Source: Kineothrix alysoides (GTDB taxonomy: Bacteria > Bacillota > Clostridia > Lachnospirales > Lachnospiraceae). From it: a DNA stretch of 64,000 nt. The translations under genes and the position numbers were made by a program. This document shows, one piece after another, positions 36,108-44,049 of the stretch; position 1 is the first letter of the stretch, and each line of letters starts with the position of its first letter. The stretch lies in NCBI RefSeq assembly GCF_000732725.1, contig NZ_JPNB01000002.1, forward strand, positions 1,674,001-1,738,000, read 5' to 3'. The notes below the pieces were generated by a model. It ran no database searches, was not told where the DNA came from, and saw only the letters and a program-made list of their open reading frames with translations.

Positions 36108-37457
36108 ATGGGCAGATTATTTGGTACGGATGGTGTAAGAGGAGTTGCTAACGAGGAATTGACACCGCTTTTGGCGATGCAGCTCGGGCAGGCAGGCGCA
36201 TATGTCCTTACAAAAGAAAACGAGCATAAACCGACAATAATGGTAGGCTGTGATACGCGTATGTCCGGAGATATGCTGGCGAATGCGCTAATGGCAGGAG
36301 CCTGCTCCGTAGGGGCGAATTGCGTGTACGTAGGAATCCTCCCTACGCCGGCGATAGCATATCTTACGAGGAAATACAAGGTGGATGCAGGTGTAGTAAT
36401 ATCCGCATCTCATAATCCTGTGGAATTTAACGGAATTAAATTTTTTGATGGCAATGGCTATAAGCTCCCGGATTCTCTGGAGGATGAAATCGAAGAGATG
36501 ATAGGGGGGGGGATGAAAGATGTGAAATTTCCTACCGGCAGTAGCGTAGGTAAGATCAAATACCGTACGGATGCGAGGGAGGAATATATCAATCATTCCA
36601 TGAAGGCCGTAGGTGTGGACTTTCGTGGACTTAAGATCGTCGCGGACTGCGCGGAGGGTGCATCCTATTATACCTCTATTGAAGCTCTTAAAGAATTGGG
36701 TGGAGAGGTCGTAGCTATTCATAACAATCCCGATGGAACCAATATCAATGCCAACTGCGGATCCACTCATATGGAAGAACTTCAAGCCCGTGTCGTATAT
36801 GAAAAAGCTAATGTAGGCCTCGCTTTTGACGGGGATGCGGACAGACTGATGGCCGTGGATGAACTGGGAAATATGATCGACGGAGACCAGATTATGGCAA
36901 TTATCGGAAGCCATATGAAAAATAAAGGTAAGCTGAAGAAAAACATTATCGTAGCTACCATTATGAGTAATTTAGGATTTTTCCTCATGGGTGAGGAGAA
37001 TAAGATCAAGATAGAACAGACAAAGGTAGGCGATCGTTATGTGTTAGAGCGTATGAAGGAAATCGGTGCCAGCCTCGGGGGAGAGCAGTCGGGACATATT
37101 ATTTTCCTGGATGAAAATACGACGGGGGACGGACTATTGAGCGCGCTTCATCTGCTGGAAGTTATGGTGGAGACGGGAAAGCCGCTGTCTGAACTTTCGA
37201 AAGTAATGGAGGTTATGCCTCAGGCGCTTATTAACGCAAAGGTGCCGAATCATAAAAAAGAAAATTATATGGATTATCCGGAGATAGCTGATGCCATCGA
37301 TGAACTGAATAAGAAGTTTGCCGGCGAGGGACGGGTACTTATCAGGCCTTCCGGTACGGAGCCTATGGTTCGTGTTATGATTGAAGGAAAGAACAAGGAG
37401 CAAATCGATAAGGAAGCGAAAAAGCTCGCAGAGTTGATTCAGAATATCATGCTGTAA
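36108..37457 (+). CDS. glmM: Phosphoglucosamine mutase GlmM
   Basis: A 449-residue alpha-D-phosphohexomutase. The phosphoserine is Ser101 (VVISASHNPVEFNGIKFF), the metal loop is DGDADRLMAVD, the sugar loop GEQSGH, and the phosphate-binding loop RPSGTEPMVRVM. It converts glucosamine-6-P to glucosamine-1-P for peptidoglycan. Ribosome site AGGAGG precedes the start, 21 bp after cdaR. Confidence 0.97.
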   Translation: MGRLFGTDGVRGVANEELTPLLAMQLGQAGAYVLTKENEHKPTIMVGCDTRMSGDMLANALMAGACSVGANCVYVGILPTPAIAYLTRKYKVDAGVVISASHNPVEFNGIKFFDGNGYKLPDSLEDEIEEMIGGGMKDVKFPTGSSVGKIKYRTDAREEYINHSMKAVGVDFRGLKIVADCAEGASYYTSIEALKELGGEVVAIHNNPDGTNINANCGSTHMEELQARVVYEKANVGLAFDGDADRLMAVDELGNMIDGDQIMAIIGSHMKNKGKLKKNIIVATIMSNLGFFLMGEENKIKIEQTKVGDRYVLERMKEIGASLGGEQSGHIIFLDENTTGDGLLSALHLLEVMVETGKPLSELSKVMEVMPQALINAKVPNHKKENYMDYPEIADAIDELNKKFAGEGRVLIRPSGTEPMVRVMIEGKNKEQIDKEAKKLAELIQNIML

Positions 37458-37536
37458 AACTGCATTTTGGTGCTTGCAGCCCTCGCAAAATTGCATAGAG
37501 AGTAATTTTGGCTCTGCGGGATGGAAGGATGATAGT

Positions 37537-37669
37537 AGTACTGTTCACACAGTAGCTTAACACTTGCTGTTAAGCTGCGTAAGAACGTGATTTAAGAGAT
37601 GGTTTCTGCTTCGCAGAGCGAATTTACACGCAGAATTCATGCGTTGCTGAGAGCGGAGTGGACAGTAAC
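37537..37669 (+). repeat. 133-bp inverted-repeat element, copy B
   Basis: Same orientation and length as copy C (48505) and reverse of copy A. Left end TACTGTTCAC, right end GTGGACAGTAAC: one substitution in the right terminal repeat and one or two at the left end. The inner hairpin AGCTTAACA/TGTTAAGCT is perfect. GATAGTA occurs just outside both ends. It fills much of the 338-bp glmM-ptsH gap, in which no gene is seen. Confidence 0.85.
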
Positions 37670-37708
37670 GGATAGTAACATAACATAGCACAAAAGCGAA
37701 GAAGATAC

Positions 37709-37737
37709 TTGAGAAGTGCAGGGAAAGATGATATAGT
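37709..37737 (+). promoter_or_regulatory. Promoter of the HPr gene
   Basis: TTGAGA (37709-37714), a 17-base spacer and TATAGT (37732-37737), about 60 bp before the HPr start and just downstream of repeat copy B. Confidence 0.5.
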
Positions 37738-37795
37738 ATGTATGTGGAAAGTATGCCATTCGTTAAATAGCATATGAAATTGGAGGAAAAAAGGT

Positions 37796-38059
37796 ATGGT
37801 AAGCCAAAAGGTAGTTATTAAAAACCCCACAGGGCTACATCTAAGACCGGCAGGCATCCTATGCAAAGAGGCAATGCAGTTTAAATCATTAATTACATTC
37901 ACATTCAGAGAGAATACGGCAAATGCGAAGAGCGTACTCAGCGTACTCGGAGCATGTGTAAAGTGTGGCGATGAGATAGAGTTTGTTTGCGAGGGCGAAG
38001 ATGAGGAAGTGGCACTTAAGTCTTTGGTTCATGCTATTGAAAGCGGTCTTGGGGAATAA
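37796..38059 (+). CDS. ptsH: Phosphocarrier protein HPr
   Basis: An 87-residue HPr. The enzyme I phosphorylation site is His15 (NPTGLHLRPAG) and the regulatory site is Ser46 (NAKSVLSVLG), so it is HPr rather than the His-less Crh. It carries phosphate from enzyme I to sugar permeases and acts in catabolite control when phosphorylated at Ser46. ptsI is not adjacent. GGAGG precedes the ATG and a terminator follows. Confidence 0.93.
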   Translation: MVSQKVVIKNPTGLHLRPAGILCKEAMQFKSLITFTFRENTANAKSVLSVLGACVKCGDEIEFVCEGEDEEVALKSLVHAIESGLGE

Positions 38060-38080
38060 ATCTACATAGCTGAAAAATAG

Positions 38081-38104
38081 CCGGCTCTTCGAGCCGGTTT
38101 TTTT
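38081..38104 (+). terminator. Intrinsic terminator after HPr
   Basis: Perfect 7-bp GC-rich stem CCGGCTC/GAGCCGG with a three-base loop, followed by seven T. Confidence 0.9.
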
Positions 38105-38216
38105 ATATCATAGGAAAGACCTTGTTGCTTTAATGTTTGAAAGTATTGCTTCCTATGATATAAAAAGCCCTTCGGGCCAACGATGCGCAGCTGCGCGCGC
38201 GGAACAAAAGCTGTGC
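38101..38216 (+). repeat. Structured repeat family 2, copy 1
   Basis: Begins with a perfect 16-bp inverted repeat (TTTTATATCATAGGAA/TTCCTATGATATAAAA, arms 38101-38116 and 38150-38165). It continues with a GCCC-TTC-GGGC hairpin and ends with GCGCAGCTGCGC followed by GCGCGGAACAAAAGCTGTGC. The last ~32 bp recur inverted at 41453. It lies between the HPr terminator and leuA. Confidence 0.6.
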
Positions 38217-38277
38217 AGTGTTCCTATTACATAAAAGATAATCAAAGTGTGTTATAAATATAGAGGGAGGTATGGCT

Positions 38278-39960
38278 ATGTTAAATTATAAAAGATATCA
38301 GCGCAATCCAGTCATGGATTATTCGGAAAGGAAGTGGCCGAATAAAGAAATTCAAAGAGCGCCCCACTGGTGCAGTGTGGATTTGCGAGACGGCAATCAG
38401 GCATTGATTGATCCGATGGTAGTGGAAGAAAAAATAGAGATGTTCCAATATTTAATCAAGCTTGGGTTTCGTGATATTGAAATTGGGTTTCCGGCGGCCA
38501 GTCAGATAGAGTATGATTTTTTGCGTCAGCTCGTAGATCGAAAGATGATACCCGACGACGTGAGGGTACAGGTGCTCACACAGTGCAGGGAGGAGCAGAT
38601 CGAGAGGACTTTCGAAGCGATTGCAGGCTGCAAACAGGCAATCGTACACATTTATAATTCCACTTCCACGCTGCAAAGGGATGTGGTATTTGGAATGGAA
38701 AGGGCGCAGATCATAGAGATTGCGGTTCAGGGAACGAAGTGGGTAAAAGAAAGGGCGAAGACTTTCCCGGGAAAAATTATTCTGGAATATTCTCCGGAAA
38801 GCTTTACCGGTACGGAGCTGGATTTCGCATTGGATATATGCACGGCAGTTCAGAAGACGTGGGGAGCGACCAAGGAAGAGCCGATTATTATTAATCTGCC
38901 GTCTACTGTGGAGATGACTACCCCCAATGTATATGCTGATCGCATTGAGTGGATGGACAGTCATTTTAAGAATAGAGAAAGCATTATTCTGAGCGTTCAT
39001 CCGCACAACGACAGGGGAACGGGAGTGGCAAGCACGGAGTTGGCACTATTAGCGGGCGCAGAGCGCGTGGAAGGCACTCTGTTCGGAAATGGCGAGCGGA
39101 CTGGTAATGTGGACGTATTGAATATAGCTTATAATATGTTTTCGCAGGGAATTGATCCTGAACTGAACGTGGATAAAATAGGTGAGACGATAGAATTGTA
39201 TGAAAGATGCTGCAAGATTCCGGTTCATCCAAGACACCCATATGCAGGAAAGCTTGTATTTACTGCCTTCTCCGGCTCACATCAGGATGCCATCAACAAA
39301 GGTGTAAAGGCGATGAAGGAAAGAAACAGCGAGATATGGCAGGTGCCTTATCTGCCCATCGATCCGGCCGATATCGGAAGAGAGTACGAGCCGATCGTAA
39401 GAATTAATTCCCAGTCAGGCAAGGGGGGTGTCGCCTTCGTTATGGATACGTATTTTGGCTTCAAGCTGCCGAAGGGAATGCATAAGGAGTTTGCCAAGAC
39501 CATTCAGGCAATTTCAGAGAAGCAGGGAGAGGTATCTCCAGACCAGATTATGGAGCAGTTCAGACAGGAATATCTGGAAAGGAAGGAGCCGATTCATTTC
39601 AGGAGACTGAAGGTGGACGACTTGAGCGGAGAAACTACTTCCGAATTCGATACAAGAGTTATGGTCATCTATACCGATCATGGGGTGGAAAAGTCCTTTG
39701 AAGCGGTAGGAAATGGCCCCATCGATGCAGTAAAACGCGGTCTCCAGGAGGTTATTGGGGAAGAGATGAAGATATTGGATTATGAAGAGCATGCGCTGCA
39801 AAGTGGGTCCAATTCCCAGGCAGCAGCCTATATCCATCTGCTGGATTCCGATACCGGAATGGTTACCTATGGCGTCGGTGTAAGCTCCAATATTACAAGG
39901 GCATCCGTAAGGGCTATTTTCTCGGCGGTAAACCGCCTGGGAATAGGCGGAAAAAAATAA
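38278..39960 (+). CDS. leuA: 2-isopropylmalate synthase LeuA (long, type 2)
   Basis: A 560-residue protein. The HMGL-like barrel begins with WCSVDLRDGNQALIDPM (catalytic Arg and metal-binding Asp) and includes SVHPHNDRGTGVAS and GNGERTGNVD; the C-terminal ~130 residues are the LeuA regulatory domain. It condenses 2-oxoisovalerate with acetyl-CoA, the first step of leucine synthesis. It is of the long type that aligns with actinobacterial LeuA. The ATG at 38278 is preferred to that at 38272, which is one base from GGGAGG. No leu T-box or leader peptide was recognised upstream. Monocistronic; terminator follows. Confidence 0.95.
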   Translation: MLNYKRYQRNPVMDYSERKWPNKEIQRAPHWCSVDLRDGNQALIDPMVVEEKIEMFQYLIKLGFRDIEIGFPAASQIEYDFLRQLVDRKMIPDDVRVQVLTQCREEQIERTFEAIAGCKQAIVHIYNSTSTLQRDVVFGMERAQIIEIAVQGTKWVKERAKTFPGKIILEYSPESFTGTELDFALDICTAVQKTWGATKEEPIIINLPSTVEMTTPNVYADRIEWMDSHFKNRESIILSVHPHNDRGTGVASTELALLAGAERVEGTLFGNGERTGNVDVLNIAYNMFSQGIDPELNVDKIGETIELYERCCKIPVHPRHPYAGKLVFTAFSGSHQDAINKGVKAMKERNSEIWQVPYLPIDPADIGREYEPIVRINSQSGKGGVAFVMDTYFGFKLPKGMHKEFAKTIQAISEKQGEVSPDQIMEQFRQEYLERKEPIHFRRLKVDDLSGETTSEFDTRVMVIYTDHGVEKSFEAVGNGPIDAVKRGLQEVIGEEMKILDYEEHALQSGSNSQAAAYIHLLDSDTGMVTYGVGVSSNITRASVRAIFSAVNRLGIGGKK

Positions 39961-40005
39961 GTAAAAGTTTTGGGATTTGAAACATAAATCAAGATATAAG
40001 ATATA

Positions 40006-40037
40006 AAAAAGGCTTGCGTAAATCTGCAAGCCTTTTT
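40006..40037. terminator. Bidirectional terminator between leuA and the DUF3048 gene
   Basis: Stem AAAAAGGCTTGC/GCAAGCCTTTTT with an eight-base loop, ending in T5 on the plus strand and T6 on the minus strand, between convergent genes. Confidence 0.88.
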
Positions 40038-40058
40038 ATATGGAATAGAATAAGTATT

Positions 40059-41237
40059 TTATTTTGCGTCAGACTGAAGGGAAGCTCCGTCAACATCGAA
40101 CGAGTCGCCTTCCTCTACAATACAAATCATTGTTTTTCCGGTATTAATCTGGATTTCGTTTCCTTTATCGTCATAATATTTGGTAGGTTCATAGTCGGCA
40201 GTCTTTTTCCACGTTACATGGATACCTTTTCCATTTGTAAAGTAGTAGCCATCTCTGGTGGTATCGTGTACCTGAAATGCCAGATAGCCTTTCTCGTCCC
40301 TTACCTCATGATATGTGAACTGAACCAGTACATTCTTAAAGGAAAGCTGTACTTCATTGTTAGCAGCATCTACATCCGGCTTGCCGTACATGGAGCGGTA
40401 GTACAAACCATCTTCTTCATTGTAAGTAAAGGAAGTCTTGGTTACCGGATACGCAGGCTTCATATTGATTTCCTTTGCTGTAACTGCATCGCTATATGTT
40501 TCCAAAGTATTCGGTGCTTTTGAAGAAGCGAACTTAAAGTGATCTGCATTGTAGTAACCGTCGCGGTATGTCTTGGAATATCCGAATTTACTGATACCCT
40601 TGTTGATTCCATCTGCGCTGGCGTATGCGTTCTGAGGAGCCTTTTTGTCGGTAGCACGGTAAAAAGCGCCTTCGAACATTGCATCGGTTCTCTTGTCGCC
40701 GTAGGAGCATCCTGTAATATGATCCGTATCAGCCTTCTCTACAATATCATTGATGTAGAATGGACCGCCGAAATGGAGGTAAATGGAATCCCATTCAAAA
40801 GACCAATATACAAAATAGTCGCGGCAGCTTCTAACATTGCCGATACGGTCCAATCCTTCCCAATCCTTAATGACAGCCATGCTTCTCGTTATGCTTCCTT
40901 CTACGGGACATTCATAAAGGATGTCCGCTTTGGAAAGATTATAATGCGGAAGTGCTGATGAATCATTGGGAACCATAATGGAAATGGGACGTGCATCCTC
41001 TAAATCTCCATCTATCCATTCGTTGGTAAGTGTACTTCTGACCATGCCTTCTTCAGGGGGCACATCATCATCGGTAGCTGTTTCTTCCTTGGCACCTGTC
41101 TCATCCGTCTCTAATTCAGGTTGGGGTTCAATGACCTGTGCAACGACAGGCTCTTCAACTTCTTCTTTTTTACCACAACCAGTTAATAAGAGAGTGGAGG
41201 ATAAAGCGACAAGAAGAAGTACTTGTAATCGTTTCAT
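40059..41237 (-). CDS. DUF3048 (YerB-like) lipoprotein
   Basis: A 392-residue lipoprotein with a lipobox LLTGC (Cys21) and an acidic linker (residues 22-65). It then shows the DUF3048 domain (RPISIMVPNDSSALPHYNLS; ADILYECPVEGSITRSMAVI; IGNVRSCRDYFVYWSFEWDS) and its C-terminal companion domain (GKGIHVTWKKTADYEPTKYY, then DDKGNEIQINTGKTMI). It is anchored outside the membrane. Function of the family is not established. It is convergent to leuA with its own promoter. Confidence 0.88.
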   Translation of the reverse strand: MKRLQVLLLVALSSTLLLTGCGKKEEVEEPVVAQVIEPQPELETDETGAKEETATDDDVPPEEGMVRSTLTNEWIDGDLEDARPISIMVPNDSSALPHYNLSKADILYECPVEGSITRSMAVIKDWEGLDRIGNVRSCRDYFVYWSFEWDSIYLHFGGPFYINDIVEKADTDHITGCSYGDKRTDAMFEGAFYRATDKKAPQNAYASADGINKGISKFGYSKTYRDGYYNADHFKFASSKAPNTLETYSDAVTAKEINMKPAYPVTKTSFTYNEEDGLYYRSMYGKPDVDAANNEVQLSFKNVLVQFTYHEVRDEKGYLAFQVHDTTRDGYYFTNGKGIHVTWKKTADYEPTKYYDDKGNEIQINTGKTMICIVEEGDSFDVDGASLQSDAK

Positions 41238-41322
41238 GTATAATCCTCGCTTTCATAAATAAAATGGGGCTTAGAATCGGAAAATAACGCGCACAAATCC
41301 CACCAGAAGCACCACAAGGCAA

Positions 41323-41351
41323 ATTATAGCATATTATATTGACGGAGTCAC
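41323..41351 (-). promoter_or_regulatory. Promoter of the DUF3048 gene
   Basis: On the minus strand GTGACT (41351-41346), a 17-base spacer and perfect TATAAT (41328-41323) with an extended TG element; about 85 bp upstream of the start. Confidence 0.6.
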
Positions 41352-41452
41352 TAGGGAGAAGTGAAAAATATATACAAAAATCTTAAGAATTTATTACAGA
41401 AATGTAACATATATTTACTTCGCTGTTTAAAAGGGACTGTTGTACTTCGGCA

Positions 41453-41522
41453 GCACAGCTTTTGTTCCGCGCGCAGCTGCGCGTCTACTTTTCGTTAATG
41501 GGGGCACTTTCCTATTAACGAA
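41453..41522 (-). repeat. Structured repeat family 2, copy 2 (inverted)
   Basis: GCACAGCTTTTGTTCCGC followed by GCGCAGCTGCGC is the reverse complement of the end of copy 1 (differing by one CG dinucleotide). It is followed by an inverted pair TTCGTTAAT/ATTAACGAA (41491-41499 and 41514-41522). The stem sequence differs from that of copy 1 but pairing is kept. It occupies the 383-bp gap between the divergent DUF3048 and rfbD genes. Confidence 0.6.
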
Positions 41523-41535
41523 CAAGAAACTTTAC

Positions 41536-41564
41536 TTGCATATTTGAATTGCGGGTTGTATTAT
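41536..41564 (+). promoter_or_regulatory. Promoter of rfbD
   Basis: TTGCAT (41536-41541), a 17-base spacer and TATTAT (41559-41564), directly after repeat family 2 copy 2 and about 55 bp before the rfbD start. Confidence 0.55.
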
Positions 41565-41620
41565 GATAATGTCCGGATTAGCGCAAAGCCACCGGATTAG
41601 AAAGGAGAATTGTTCTGAAT

Positions 41621-42475
41621 ATGAAAAAAATAATAGTGACCGGCTGCAACGGGCAATTGGGAATTGCCATCAATAAGCAATACGAAGGAAATACAGGAAT
41701 CGAGCTTATTAATACGGACGTTGCACAGCTCGATATAACGAATATAGATGAAGTGATGAAACTGGTAAAAGAGGTTAAGCCTTATGCGATTATCAACTGT
41801 GCGGCGTATACGAACGTAAATGCCTGTGAGACTGATGTGGATAACGCGTATCGCATTAATGCCATCGGTCCCCGCAACTTGAGCGTTGCGGCCACAGAAG
41901 CAGGAGCGAAGCTCGTTCAGGTATCTACGGATTATGTTTTCTCGGGAAAAGCAGACAAGCCTTACACTGAGTTCGACATTACGGGACCACAGGGAGTGTA
42001 CGGTGCTTCTAAACTGGCGGGGGAGAATTTCGTAAAGGAATTTGCGAAGGATTACTTTATTCTCCGTACCGCATGGTTATATGGGGAAGGGAAGAATTTT
42101 GTGAAGACCATGCTGCAATTATCGGAGAAGACCGATAAGGTTACGGTGGTGGGCGATCAGTTCGGTACTCCTACAAGCGCGGAGGAACTGGCAAAAGCGA
42201 TTTGTTATTTGGTTCCCAGTGAAAATTACGGTCTGTTCCATGGCACCTGCGAGGGCTACTGCCATTGGGCCGATTTCGCCAAGGAAATATTCAGGCTTGC
42301 GGGTAAGAAGACCGCAGTGGAGGAAATTTCGACGCAGGAGTATCAGACGGCGAATCCTGCCTCTGCACCGAGGCCGTCATATTCTATTCTGGAGAATTAT
42401 ATGTTCAGGCTTACCTCCGATTTCCGGTTTGCCGATTGGCACGATGCAATTGAGAGGTATATGCAAAGTCTCTAA
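41621..42475 (+). CDS. rfbD: dTDP-4-dehydrorhamnose reductase RfbD
   Basis: A 284-residue short-chain dehydrogenase-like protein. The NAD(P)-binding motif is TGCNGQLG, the substrate part VQVSTDYVFSGKADKPYTE, and the catalytic YxxxK is YGASKLAGE. It makes dTDP-L-rhamnose. The other genes of the pathway (rfbA, rfbB, rfbC) are not in the window. An AAGGAG lies about 13 bases before the ATG, a little far. Confidence 0.9.
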   Translation: MKKIIVTGCNGQLGIAINKQYEGNTGIELINTDVAQLDITNIDEVMKLVKEVKPYAIINCAAYTNVNACETDVDNAYRINAIGPRNLSVAATEAGAKLVQVSTDYVFSGKADKPYTEFDITGPQGVYGASKLAGENFVKEFAKDYFILRTAWLYGEGKNFVKTMLQLSEKTDKVTVVGDQFGTPTSAEELAKAICYLVPSENYGLFHGTCEGYCHWADFAKEIFRLAGKKTAVEEISTQEYQTANPASAPRPSYSILENYMFRLTSDFRFADWHDAIERYMQSL

Positions 42476-42495
42476 ATAAAAAATTTCGGTCAGAG

Positions 42496-42515
42496 CTTCG
42501 GGCATAAGCCCGAAG
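42496..42515 (+). terminator. Hairpin after rfbD, weak terminator
   Basis: Perfect 8-bp stem CTTCGGGC/GCCCGAAG with a four-base loop, followed by TCTTT only. It may act as a partial terminator before the next gene. Confidence 0.45.
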
Positions 42516-42549
42516 TCTTTGGACTTTGAAAGGACTATGGTTACAAAAA

Positions 42550-43002
42550 ATGGAATTTTTAGAAGATTTATTTTATAATCGCGTTTTTATGGCCGCAGTA
42601 ACCGGCTGGCTTGTGGCGCAGGTGCTGAAAACGGTCATACATATGTGGTTTAACCGTAAGTTCGTGGCAGAACGCCTGATAGGAAGCGGCGGTATGCCCA
42701 GTTCTCATTCTGCGACGGTGTGTGCCCTCGTGACGGCAGCAGGCTTTGAATATGGAGGAGGGAGCTTCCAGTTTGCCATGGCAGCAATATTTGCCATCAT
42801 TGTCATGTACGATGCCATGGGCGTCAGAAGAGAAACCGGCATACAGGCTAAGGTTCTCAACGAAATGATGGAGATGTTCATACATATGGGCAAGGAGATG
42901 AGTGTGGAAGACAAGCTTAAAGAATTCGTGGGACATACTCCTTTGCAGGTATTAATGGGGGCACTGCTTGGCGTAGGAATTGCCGTATTGATGTATTTAT
43001 AA
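42550..43002 (+). CDS. Divergent PAP2 family (DUF212) membrane protein
   Basis: A 150-residue membrane protein matching the divergent PAP2 family (YuiD-like). The phosphatase-like motifs are GSGGMPSSHSATVCALVTA and YDAMGVRRETGIQAKVLNEM. About four helices. The activity is not settled; it may act on lipid phosphates. The ATG at 42550 is chosen over an in-frame TTG at 42526. Convergent with the AraC gene, sharing a terminator. Confidence 0.85.
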   Translation: MEFLEDLFYNRVFMAAVTGWLVAQVLKTVIHMWFNRKFVAERLIGSGGMPSSHSATVCALVTAAGFEYGGGSFQFAMAAIFAIIVMYDAMGVRRETGIQAKVLNEMMEMFIHMGKEMSVEDKLKEFVGHTPLQVLMGALLGVGIAVLMYL

Positions 43003-43010
43003 GGAAAGAT

Positions 43011-43053
43011 AATGGTAATCGGCGAAGGATTCTTTGTTAGATTACCATTTTTT
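43011..43053. terminator. Terminator between the DUF212 and AraC genes
   Basis: Perfect 10-bp stem AATGGTAATC/GATTACCATT, a 19-base loop and a T-run after the right arm. The right arm contains the stop codon of the convergent AraC-family gene. Confidence 0.75.
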
Positions 43054-43878
43054 ACGGTATTCCAGCGGTGTCATATTTTCCGATTGGCGAAATACCTTTA
43101 TAAAGTATCCGGCGTCTTGAAAGCCTGTGGCTGCGGCAATGGATTCTACGGAATCGTCGCTGAAGCGCAGCATGGATTTCGCATGGGAGATGCGCTTGGC
43201 GGTGAGGTCATGGAACAGTGTGATCCCGTATATTTTTTTATACTCTCTAGAGAGATGGAACTTGCTGATGAAAAAATGTTCGGATAGTTTTTCCAAAGTG
43301 ACCTTTTCGTTATAATGCTGTTCCAAATAGGAATGTACCTGCATGAGCTTTTCGGGAATGGAATACTCTCCGTCGTGTTCCTGCCTGCTTTCCGTGAAGC
43401 AGAGGGTGATAATATCAGTAAGGTATTTGTTGGAAGTGATTTCCATGAACACAGACTTTGTCTGCTGTGTCCGATAAAGCAACGTGAGAGCGTCGGTAAA
43501 GTCTACGAGGTTTCTGGGGCGAAACAGAAAGGAATTGCCATGACGGATAAAATTATCGTAATGTGCTCTTGCCTCCGCACCGTTAAAATGAACCCACATC
43601 AGGCTCCAGGGGTCCTTAGCGCTGCTTTCATGTGAATAAGGGCGCGTACAGTCGATCCAGACGCAGTTTCCGGCAGAAATAGGATATTTTTTATTTTCAT
43701 AGGAAACCTCTCCGCATCCGTCCAGTACCACAAAGAACAGATAGGAGTTAAGATTCTGCCGCTTGCTGATATGGGGCTCCAGACTTTGCAGTGTGCCCAC
43801 CTCCTGCACATGAAGATAATGCTCTTTGGCGTAGGCGGTGGGTGTCGAAATGATACGGTCAGAAGTGGATTTGGCCAT
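43042..43878 (-). CDS. AraC-family transcriptional regulator
   Basis: A 278-residue regulator: an N-terminal cupin-like sensing domain (about residues 30-165; LNSYLFFVVLDGCGEVSYEN, GNCVWIDCTRPYSHESS) and a C-terminal AraC double helix-turn-helix (VTLEKLSEHFFISKFHLSRE; VESIAAATGFQDAGYFIKVF) ending MTPLEYRKKW. It probably responds to a sugar or small ligand. It is divergent from the membrane-protein gene at 44050, which it may control together with the genes after it. Confidence 0.9.
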   Translation of the reverse strand: MAKSTSDRIISTPTAYAKEHYLHVQEVGTLQSLEPHISKRQNLNSYLFFVVLDGCGEVSYENKKYPISAGNCVWIDCTRPYSHESSAKDPWSLMWVHFNGAEARAHYDNFIRHGNSFLFRPRNLVDFTDALTLLYRTQQTKSVFMEITSNKYLTDIITLCFTESRQEHDGEYSIPEKLMQVHSYLEQHYNEKVTLEKLSEHFFISKFHLSREYKKIYGITLFHDLTAKRISHAKSMLRFSDDSVESIAAATGFQDAGYFIKVFRQSENMTPLEYRKKW

Positions 43879-44049
43879 AAGTCGCTTTCCTTTCTCGGTT
43901 TTTAGTGTTTCTCAAGGCATGGATGAAACCCCAATATAGCGGCAGCAATATTTTACCATTTTGACGCAATATTGTAGGTTGCCACTTGCATTATACAATA
44001 GTATACTCGCTAATGGAATAGCAAAATAACACAATGTGAGGTATGATAT

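Noticed and set aside
38217-38277. T-box or leucine leader peptide before leuA
   Set aside because: No T-box consensus (TGGNACCGCG) and no ORF with clustered Leu codons could be found.
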